A stretch of DNA of 64,000 nt, from assembly GCA_030704615.1 (NCBI GenBank), contig CM060732.1:22568001-22632000 (forward strand), in the 5' to 3' direction. The notes under the pieces are model-generated. The model searched no databases. It was not told the DNA's origin and saw only the letters and a list, made by a program, of their open reading frames with translations. This document shows, piece by piece, positions 55,138-64,000 of the stretch. The translations under genes were made by a program, and so were the position numbers. The stretch is from Takakia lepidozioides (lineage: Eukaryota > Streptophyta > Takakiopsida > Takakiales > Takakiaceae). Each line of letters begins with the position of its first letter. Positions within the stretch are counted from its first letter, which is position 1.

Positions 55138-58100
55138 CTACTCGATATTGTCAATGTTTCGCTGCAAAAGTGTCTGTACCTCACCGGGACCAAGTGTCGC
55201 CTGGTGAATGATTTGGTCTCTTTTGGGATCACAATACATCCTGCGCAAAAAGATGTAGTAAAGATGCTTGCAGGGAACCCATTTCCCTCTCTTTCCTAGA
55301 GCTTCCTCACGCATGTACACGAAGTCGGGACAGGTACACCCCGGAAAATTCCCCACCATCACCTGATAGGCCCTGTCGTGCAAAACAGACCCAGATGTGA
55401 CCAAAGTATAAACCCGTCCATACCCAGGTGAAGGTACTTCCATAGTTCCTGTTACCCGAGCCTGAAGTAGTCTGGCCGATTCCACCTTCGCATCGTGATC
55501 AGGCCCTGAAGCCACCCGATGCATTGTTTTGCCATTCATTCTCGTGGGATGCGAAGTATCGTCTGGAGGAGGCACCATAGCAGCAAGGCCACCAAGAGTC
55601 GACGCCACAGATCGGTGCAGACGAAAGTCGGCGTCCTCCAACTTGCCAATCTCCAGTGCTGTTAGGGAGGTTCCTAGCCGCACTGGCCAAATGGTGGGTG
55701 GGGGAGGCTTAGCAATGCAGGAGTCGCGGACGGAACCATTCACACAGCGAGCCATATCGTCCGGGCAGAACCAGAATTTGTGCGTCTTCGGCTCCTTTGA
55801 TATATATGGCCGAATCAAACTTGTGAACGTCGGAGCTGGAGTACCCGCATAGCCTTTGGCTATCCTGGACTTACACTTTTCATAACTAATGGCCCTCACT
55901 GCAGCGCAGCCAACTCTAGACCCTGGAGTAGTTCGCTCGATGTGCCATTCGGAGTCAGCTCAAGGTGACTCCTGCACTCCCCCCCTGTGGTCCTGCTGGA
56001 AACCCGCAATTACAAGGGTTGCAGGTAGAGGACAGGTCTATGTGGAAGAGGATGCACCAGCAGCCTCTTTCCTACTGGACGCCATGCTTTGTAGTGGAGA
56101 AATCTTGGGTACAGAGAAGTTGTCTCTGTCATGGCGATGTGAATCCCCATCTGATCCTGGAGGTGTATTTAGCTTGCGTTTGCAAGTCCCAAACCTTTCC
56201 TCTCCTTCCAGATGGGGCTCCCTTGATTGGAGAGGCGAGCCCATTGTGCACATGTTCACTACCTTTGCCATATTCGTTGGATCCCCGGACCTTCTTGCAG
56301 TCCTCAGCATCAACTCTGCTGTATCTGGTCCCTTGCCCCCACATCGCCCCCTGAGGAAGTCACGATATCTTGTTTGCTGGGTTAGAGCTCGTACCAGATC
56401 ATCTGTTGTAGCAATGTACAGATCTCTTCCTGCTTTGCCAGATTGCTGCTTCCAGGCGGCGTGAACGCTTTCTGCCAGGTTGCAGGACGACATGTCCGCA
56501 ATGTCCTCAAGGGACATGTCCTGTGAAAGGAAAATGAAAGAGCGTCATTCATGCAAGCGCAGAGTGTTCTGGGAACAAAGAAACTGGGCACATATAAGGG
56601 ATTGCAGAGGTGAAAGGCAGCTTACAGTAGTCATGAAACCCCCCCATTGCCTGTATCTGAAGTGCCAGAAGACCAACCAGTCTTCCAATTTTTGACACCG
56701 TCCTGATCAGTAGCCCCTGACGAGAACCACCATGCTCTCACTGTCTGGTACATGGTGTCAGCCTCTTCCATTGTAGTCGCATTTTTGTACATGAAGCAGA
56801 ACCTCATGTGCTCCGCCTGCAGATCTCTTCTGATGCACCTCTTCGTATGTTTCTGCAGTGACTGAGTCCAGTGGAATAGACATGTGCGCTCCCTATTAGG
56901 CATGGGTACCTTTGGATCACCAGATCCAAAAACTCGGCGCACAGCGTTGAAGTTAGCCTGTGCACTATCCGCCATAAACCCGTTGAAATTTATGCCTGTA
57001 TGTCCATTGGACTCCATGACTTTTGGTAGTTCGGGTCGTAAACATGGCAAGACATGGTTGTCCAGCCCTTCACTCGTTTGCGATGATCGAACATCATCCA
57101 GGCTTTCTCCAGATCCCCCCCTGGTTGCATACGTCTGGCCAAGCTGACGCCACTGCCCTCGCCCACCGTAGACATCTTGAACAAGTAAACCTTTTGAAGA
57201 CCCCTGACCCGGGAAGACGCTAGATTGGATAAAGTCATATTGACTTATTCGCTTGAGCTCCATAATGCTGTCAATGGACCTTGTGTTTCCACCGCGCACT
57301 CTTAATGCATTCACCTGATTCCTAATATTGGGGGAGCTCAACACGGAGACGTGATCCATCACTGCATCCAAAGACGCCCCCTCAAGTCTTGAGCTGGATT
57401 CGCTTCCTTGCCCCAGAATGTGCCTCTCGAGGAAACTTTTGCTGGCAGCCAGCGCTATGGCAGATGGTCTGGCTGAAGGGGACTTTGCAAACTCCTCCAC
57501 GACAAGCCCACGCGCCAACAGAACACTATCTCTGCAATCGCCGTGAGACACAGGATGGTCATGAGTCCCAAAATGAATGTAGGCTCGAGTCATGGTTTTG
57601 CAACGGTGAGTAACGTAGTACATGCGAGCAGGGCAATGTGCAATGCAGGAGGGGGCCACCTTGCAGAACTTACAAACAAATGTACTGGCAGACGGTGGGG
57701 CACAGCCTGGGATAAAAGGATTGTCGGAGAGTCCTTCCCACTCACTCTCATTTTTAGCACCGCTCTTCATGAAACGCAGGCAACTTGCATTCACACATCT
57801 CAGATGCCCCACACAAACGCTCCTTCTGAATGTCAAGTTTACATCGTTGTGGATATTGGACGTTTTGGTTTTGCACCATGGATGGCTGTCATGCTTTTTA
57901 TCCATTCCTTGCAAGAGACCTGAGAGGCCCCCAGCACAAGTTGGTGGATTCAGTTCAAAGAGGATGTCACCGTCGAAGGAAGGTGGAAGGAAAGGAACCC
58001 TTTTTGTTGCGAATGAATCCCACAGTATCCCTGCGATCTCGTTTTTGGATCCTGGTTTTCCTAACAATGCTTTCAGATGTGGGATGACGCTAACGATTTC

Positions 58101-58549
58101 CTAAACATCGACGTCCCCTTCAGGAAGACTGTTCATGGGAGCCAGTATTTCCACCAATTCATCATCCGAGGAATCCGACAGTGTCACAAATGTTGTTGAA
58201 GTGGTATCCTTCTGCTTCACAGTCACATGCCGCTTTCCTTGAACGACAGAGGCAGCTGTCCCAGGAGTCACAATGGAGCCACCAGATTGTCTCCTTTCAC
58301 TTCGGAACACATGATATTTTCCAGGAAGAACTCTCCCTTCCTTTCTGGAACAATGTTCTTTGAACGTTTCCCTCCAAGTCATAGATCTCTTTCTCGACAG
58401 CAACACAACCAATGTCAAGCTTGAACCTTGCTGCCAGAACATGCTCCTCCACCATAGCAAAACCATCATCTTCAACTGCAGCACTGAAAGGGCAAGGTTC
58501 TTCAGTATACTGAAACTCGGCGAAGGCCACATCATTAGGAGAAGCCATG
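55138..58549 (-). pseudogene. SWIM-finger transposase (Mutator-like), nearly intact
   Basis: From an ATG at about 58549 ('ASPNDVAFAEFQYTEEPCPF') the protein runs left for more than 1,000 residues. A TAG near 58101 and a frame change near 58310 interrupt the N-terminus. 58067-56631 is one open frame with Cys-rich 'CVGHLRCVNASCLRF' and 'CKFCKVAPSC...HCPARM' blocks and the catalytic-core-like 'GFMADSAQANFNAVRRVF' and 'RERTCLFHWTQSLQKHTKRC'. After a one-base shift near 56690 and an intron (donor GTAAGC near 56625, acceptor CAG near 56525) comes 'DMSSCNLAESVHAAWKQ'. 55899-55138 ends with the SWIM finger 'CTCPDFVYMREEALGKRGKW'...'CKH'. The SWIM domain and order match MULE-type transposases; a KDZ-type relative is an alternative. 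No terminal inverted repeats were identified. Confidence 0.75.
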
Positions 58550-58559
58550 TGGTGAACAT

Positions 58560-60715
58560 ACGATGGTGAGTACCAATACAACTGTGCGACATGGACAAGT
58601 AAAAACCTTCCGGAGGCGATTGCCAAATCCCAAAAGTGTTTGCTAAGACAAGAGGCAGTTGTACAACTGGCCCCACACATTAACCAATAACGGTCAAGGG
58701 TATTGAACCACACCGCCAAAACATTCGGGCAGTTGCCAAATTGATGGAGAAGGGAACAAAACTGTTTATTTTGTCAGTGTCACACCACCGGGAAAAGACG
58801 GCGCCGTCTTGGATATGACAATCCAATTTGCGTTTTGCGGTGTTCCACAACGTGAACCCGGACAGTGCATGGAGTGCCGAACCCGGGAAATATCCGACGC
58901 CGGATGAACGCGGACATGGCGTTCCTGTCGTTATGTATGTTTTCGTTTTGAAGAAGGCAAAATCCGTGTATGATAGGGCGATGGCATGCCTCATGTGCGC
59001 AATATTTCATCCAAATCACAAAACATCCACATTTGAAGAAAACGGCCTTATTGATGGCATTAGGGGCGCCCAATAAACCGCAGCCAGTGAGATCGATCCA
59101 TTTGGGTTGTTAGAAGGTAGACACGCACGTCCTTAACCACATGCATAACTGATGGCTTTAGAGGGTTCTTTACTTTCTCTATTGTTGTTAGTCAAGCTGG
59201 AGAGCTGCGGGAGTGAGAGAAGACATAGTAAGAAGACGTAGAAGGTAGTCCCTTTACTTCACGAGTGCTAGAGAGAGGAAAAAAGCGCGAGTCAGAATAA
59301 GAAAGTTGCGCAATCTACAAAACACTGATGAGCAGGTTGCACAGGATACGTCAACCCACGAATCACAACAGATCACAGAGGCGGGCCAACCTGAAATGGA
59401 GGGAAGAAGGGAAGGGGAGGAGACTGCCACGGAGACCATTGTGCATGACATGGACATCGACACCATCACCATCGGTGAGAAAGAAGCGACACCAAGGGAA
59501 GTTGTGAGGACGCAGCAAGAAGAGGCATCGGGAAGTGGTGTCATGAAACCCAGGGTAATCCTTCTCCCAAATTGCATGAATCTCGCTTGACTGTCGTACC
59601 AAGTGCATAGACAGGATACGAGAGATCCGTTGAAAATTGGGTATGGCACCGCGGGGGGTGCTATTCCGTGAGCCTGTGAGCCCAGGAAACTGTGAGCCCA
59701 GCACAGGCTCACGCCACGTTAGCATGCATACAGGGCCTATTTCCGCGGGTGTCACCTATTTCCGCGGGTTGATCAGCCATTTCCCGGGAATGCAGAGTGG
59801 ATATGTTACATCCATTGCATCCATCCAGACGTTATCAACATACCAAGCCCTCACAAGTTTATGTGGGTACGTCGTGAGGAGGTGCACACTGACATCATCT
59901 AAAGCGGAGCCCTGCGAAATCTTTTCTTACTCACCACCCTTGCGAACATGCCAGGTATGTGCGGGAGCATCATGGATGCTCATTAGATTTGAGAATGCTT
60001 GAACGCTCTTTGATGAGGTGGACTTCACCGTGATGGATTCACCAACCATTCTTCTAGCAGGAATGGTTTGGAGACTAACGAGCAAATGATGCGAGAATGC
60101 TCTACACGAACCAAAGTCGTTTGTTTGTTTTTGCAATGCACTCAAGTCTGTGAGGTCCACAAAACACTAAATAGATTGAAGGAACAATCCGGGCAGTCCA
60201 TGCAACCCCCATCTCCAACAATAGTTTGTTCTCATGAATGTGCATTCCATGCACACATTGCAAACAGGACAACAATGACACACAACCATCCCATTTCAAA
60301 TTTGGCCCCGAATAAAACCAAAAGAAAACTTCATATCAAGTGTCACAGTCATTAGAATCAGTCTCGACCTCCTGTGCTATGTCATCCACAAAGATTCTGG
60401 CCCCAACACCACGTCTTCTACCACAGCCGTCGATGGGTGGACTCCGAGTGCCATGAACAGACATGCTTGCTGCGAGTGCCTCCGCATAGACAGGTAGCAC
60501 GCAAGACCAAGGAGGACTGGAAAGAAGTCCAAATAGGTGTGATAGCCCTGGAGGGTAAGTGGAAGCACGCGAACTCCTGCACATGTCGACAAAAACCCAT
60601 TTTGAACACAATGATGCAATGCACAAGTCCAACGAAGAGGATGTCTCCCATGTGAACTTTGCCTCAAGAACAGTGATTCTCGATATTGAAACAACAATGC
60701 AAGCATCCACAGGTT
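58560..60715. other. 2-kb stretch between transposase and ParB/methyltransferase gene
   Basis: No recognisable gene. A plus-strand frame at 59306-59590 (94 codons) is rich in Glu and Thr and might be an accessory or spurious frame. A GTGAGCC cluster lies at 59667-59715 and a small CCTATTTCCGCGGGT duplication at about 59737-59771. Confidence 0.35.
59667..59715. repeat. GTGAGCCC cluster
   Basis: Three GTGAGCC motifs and one inverted GGCTCACGCC in 49 bp resemble the cluster at 42848-42921 but in a different order. The cluster can fold into a short hairpin. Unassigned. Confidence 0.45.
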
Positions 60716-60719
60716 GAAC

Positions 60720-63336
60720 TTACTCACAGGCAAAGTCGGAGTCCAGCTCCTTGTCGGAAGTCTCCTCTGTATGAATATCAGCGGGACGGGGCTTCGGAAG
60801 GACTTGAGAAGTGTGTCCACCCAAACCCATCAGGAGGTTCTTGTAAATCTCAGCATCCCCTTCAATCCCAAAGAGATGTCGCGCACTGGCCTTGCAAGCG
60901 TGGTACGAAGCACCTGCAGTGGAATAGAATGAAGGAAGCAGACATTGAAGACACATTTGGAACGGTGGGAAGTGCTGAAAGTGCAAGCTCAATCAAACCT
61001 CATGAAATGTGAATGTTGAAGAGACGAACCTGTGCCCATTGACAAATCCAGAACTCTGGCGTCTGTGTAGGTGCAGCACTCCACAATCGTTTGAATGAAA
61101 GCCGGGCTCCTCTCCCTCGCCCCTCTCCAAGGAACCCCATTCCCCCTTTGCAAGCACACGTTGCTGTCGACGTAGTTGTGGTGCATGTCATCCGTGGGAG
61201 GATCTGTCCTGTCGTCTATGAACTTGCCCCCATGAGTGATGGCGAACTCCGCAATGCCGGCCGGAGTCGTTGGTGGATGCACTCGGACGAGACAAATAGC
61301 TTCAAACAAACGAGTCTGCGAACAGAACATCCACAAGGAACTAAGAAGCTTCAAAATCAGGCCCCTACATATGAGTTCGAGCGACCTATACAACTCCATC
61401 CGAGAACCACCAAGAAGAGGAAGAAGAAGGCAAATTTACCATCTCTCCCGGACGATCCCCCTTCGTAAGGTACATGCTGTTCACACAATTCCATGTCTTC
61501 ACGACTCTCATGCCCGAGGCTTTCAAATAGCTGGCAAGTGCACGGCGACAGCGAACGTCGATGGACTGGATGAGCACCAAAACACCTGCATCGGACAGGA
61601 AAAAATTGCAAAAAGAGAAAACCCACCACCAGTAGTGCTCATCAAAAGCATTCCAACCCGGACAAGCACCCGATGGAGGGACATCCGGGACTGCCAACCC
61701 ATCAGGGATGTCCAAGATGATGAGTTTGGCTGCATATGGCTTCTCCTTCCCGATCACCCAGGATTTGGTCATTTTAGCCTGCAAACAAAATTACAATGGA
61801 ATACTCAAGAGGTTGAAACGATCCATGCCCACAGCAGAGAAGAAGCAAAAGAGAACACGCACCGTGCCGAGGAACTCCACAATCCTCTCCCACACTGGTG
61901 ATGGCTCGCCCTTGAAATCAGATTTCTTGGACTCCATCATGGCAAGGAACCCGACTTTGGCCATCTCCAACCTGATAGGGCGAATGACCCTCGTGGGATG
62001 TTCCATTGCATGGTACGGGTCCTTGGGATCAACCACCCCCTTGTTCTTTCTCACGGATCCCCTACCATGCGGTGGAGTCTGCTGGACATGCACCACTGGG
62101 CCAATATCTGCAACACTTGGCTTGTCTGGCTTGTTATAATGGTTTTTTTTATCTCCAGGAGAAACTGCGATCCGAATGATGGGTCGGCAATTCTCAACTG
62201 CTTCACAAAAGCACTCATTATAGTCCTTCTTGTAGCGGTCATCTCTTTCTTGATGTGACTCTCAACCCCCTTTGCTGTCCTTCTCTCCTCAGGGTTGAGC
62301 TGTAGTATTCCAGTTTGCCACGCTCCCCTGCATCTGCAATGTCTTGCTGCAAGGGAATGCACGAGAGTTGCATCAACCCAAGGTCAAGGGAAACAAACAG
62401 AAACAAACATGTGGAAGCAGGAATATGGAAAGGCCAGATGAAGGAAGATGTATCTCACCGTGTACATGTACTCCATGAAAGCCTCACGGGTCAACGAGTA
62501 CCACGTTTCCGATGTCTTGGAGCTTTCGCACTTCTTGTACGTCTTTGCTGAAAGGATGGTCTTGAAGTTGGTCAAGGGCATCTGCCCGATCCTTTGTATC
62601 CTATACAGTGTGTGAACAAGACTCGTTTTGACATGCGATGTCTCCGTCCCTCTGCAGAATGATATCTGAAAGTCAGAATGAAATTCAAGGACTTGAATCA
62701 AAGAACCACGGAACCACAAGTGGAACATGTAGAATGAGAAACCAACCTGTTCACATCATTCATTGCCGTCAGAAGACCCATCATGTTCCCGTCACAATCC
62801 AGCACCATCGATCGAACAGAGTAATGCCACTCTTCCTCCTGTGAGTGCAGCCTCCCAATGACAGCCATCCATGCAAGCAACCGGTGGTTGCCATCCTAAA
62901 CGTGAAACATCTTCCCTGAGAATGCCCGGGTGGAAGGTTTCGTGGAGAGAAGAAGTTCGAAGGATTCGTTCACCTGTCTCCAAATGGGATCCCAGGAGTC
63001 CACGATTGACTCATCCACAAGGAGCTCATTGCCTCTGGAATCCTTTGTAGAAAGGTAAAAGACTGCGGATCCATCCAAATACCCATGAACAAACTCGGCC
63101 TCCAGCTTGAGAATGTCCTTGATGAGGGGTGGACGAACGACGGGCATGGAAACCAACCTACACAGGGGAATCTTCAACCTCCCACCCGGGGCAAGCATAC
63201 TTTGCACCACAAGCTGAGAGTTTACCTTCTGACCCCCCAGCATCTCAGCGGCTTTGCTTTCATAGAACTCATCGTCAACATCAACAATGATCTCCTTCCC
63301 CTGCCCCGAAGGGATCTCCTCCGCCACACTTTGCAT
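60720..63336 (-). pseudogene. ParB-like domain joined to a beta-class DNA methyltransferase-like domain
   Basis: Minus-strand gene of about seven exons. Exon 63336-62747 has 'LKIPLCRLVSMPVVRPPLIK' and, after one TAG (62898), 'DGNHRLLAWMAVI', the ParB/sulfiredoxin-type D-G-x-H-R motif. Exon 62651-62459 is helical ('VKTSLVHTLYRIQRIGQMPL'). About 61790-61440 has 'AAKLIILDIPDGLAVPD' where D-P-P-Y-type motif IV is expected, then 'VLVLIQSIDVRCRRALASYL'. The exon ending 61028 and the exon starting 60913 join across a 114-bp intron to give motif I, 'VLDLSMGTGASYHACKASAR' then 'HLFGIEGD'. Catalytic motif before the SAM motif is the beta-class order of N4/N6 methyltransferases. D-I-P-D lacks the aromatic residue, so activity is doubtful. 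One stop and one frame conflict near 62340 are the only lesions seen. An upstream exon may exist (acceptor at 63343). Confidence 0.6.
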
Positions 63337-63462
63337 CTTCTCCTGCAGGGTTGTTCATTCAAATTGTTATAAGAGAGAGGCATGAAACGATGGTGTTTGA
63401 GCATGGCAGACAGGCCATGTGTGGCCAAATTTCTCACCAGAAAACAAGCATTGTGGGGGCCG

Positions 63463-64000
63463 AAAACACCGTGCGTTGCCGCACAATGTTTCAGCTTCCA
63501 AATTCAAGTGTTTTGAACATGATATTTGGCCCTATTCAGATGAAAAAAGCAATGACAAGGTGGGCTCAAACAGTGTGCGTTGACGCACACTGTTTGAGCT
63601 GCCTGGTAAGTGTGCATTGAACCTCAAAGACATGCCCCATGATGCTGAATTTCACAAGAAAAAAACAATGACAAGGTGGACTCAAACAGTGTGCGTTGAC
63701 GCACACTGTTTGAGCTGCCACGTAAGTGTTCATTGAACCTCAAAGACATGCCCTCAGTGGCCGATTTTCAGATTAAAAAAAGAAAGAAAAGGTGAGCTCA
63801 AATAGTGTGCGTTGACGCACACTGTTTGAGCTGCCAGGTAAGTGTTCCTTGATCCTCACAGACGTACCCTGTGTTGCCGAAAATCACAGGAAAAAAAACA
63901 ATGACAAGGTGGGCTCAAACAGTGTGCGTTGACGCACACTGTTTGAGCTGCCAGGTAAGTGATGATTGATCCTCAAATACATACCCTATGTGGCCGATTT
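63463..64000. repeat. Array of hairpin units, ~117-bp period, running off the window
   Basis: Four units each contain 16-17-bp arms around a TG centre: 63564-63599, 63681-63714, 63796-63831 (one mismatch) and 63913-63948. The core is GTGCGTTGACGCAC. A degenerate first unit is at 63463-63490. Between hairpins, CCTCAAAGACATGCCC and AACAATGACAAGGTG recur. The array lies directly upstream (minus sense) of the ParB/methyltransferase gene and continues past 64000. Confidence 0.9.

Noticed and set aside
59306-59590. Acidic 94-codon plus-strand protein
   Set aside because: There is no family match, and it lies opposite to the neighbouring genes; kept only as a mention in the gap entry.
60336-60820. 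Minus-strand frames after the ParB/methyltransferase gene as extra exons
   Set aside because: They have no recognisable motif, and the last methyltransferase-like exon already ends in a stop at 60720.
63463-64000. CRISPR array at the right edge
   Set aside because: The spacers are themselves repeated, so it is a minisatellite of hairpin units.

Overview
The window is nuclear DNA of a land plant. The reasons are a type III polyketide synthase gene with the family's conserved phase-1 intron, a plant UDP-glycosyltransferase with a PSPG box, a PPR-type fragment, Ty1/copia elements with the plant initiator-Met tRNA primer site, and many small introns. The mix of transposon-borne families (SWIM-finger transposase, a kinase-like pseudogene, SANT-like and ParB/methyltransferase genes) suggests a seed-free plant such as a bryophyte or lycophyte. 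That is an inference, and I cannot name the species.

There are two recognisable host genes. An apparently intact two-exon type III polyketide synthase lies at 6111-7794 (+), with a C-terminal relic of a related gene at 1038-1325. A five-exon UDP-glycosyltransferase at 31186-35038 (+) has its last exon split by a 5'-truncated LINE flanked by a 13-bp target-site duplication. A SANT/trihelix-like gene remnant (about 36630-37077) was cut by a copia element.

The rest is nested mobile DNA. From left to right: copia/TRIM-like LTRs around a tRNA-like sequence (1-800); a decayed Ty3/gypsy on the minus strand with duplicated LTR pieces (11.1-14.8 kb); a LINE tail (14.8-15.5 kb); two TA-flanked terminal-inverted-repeat transposons (15.8-16.9 and 25.0-26.5 kb), each with a second element inside; a foldback repeat, a 1-kb tandem duplication and a ~121-bp satellite (18.4-22.8 kb); a kinase-like pseudogene (23.0-24.4 kb); an L1-type LINE (26.5-29.5 kb); a palindromic minisatellite (29.8-30.2 kb); and a copia element interrupted by PPR and LINE pieces (37.1-42.8 kb).

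The outstanding region is 44-64 kb. A minus-strand Ty3/gypsy-type element (44004-54389) sits inside a ~118-bp tandem array. It encodes gag, protease, a cytosine-5 DNA methyltransferase domain, reverse transcriptase, RNase H, integrase and a terminal PHD finger. Next to it, also on the minus strand, lie a SWIM-finger transposase (55.1-58.6 kb) and a multi-exon gene that joins a ParB-like domain to a beta-class (N4/N6-type) methyltransferase-like domain (60.7-63.3 kb). A hairpin motif built on GTGCGTTGACGCAC occurs on both sides of that pair and forms a tandem array at the right edge. All these mobile genes carry a few frameshifts or stops, so these copies look inactive, but the architectures are legible.
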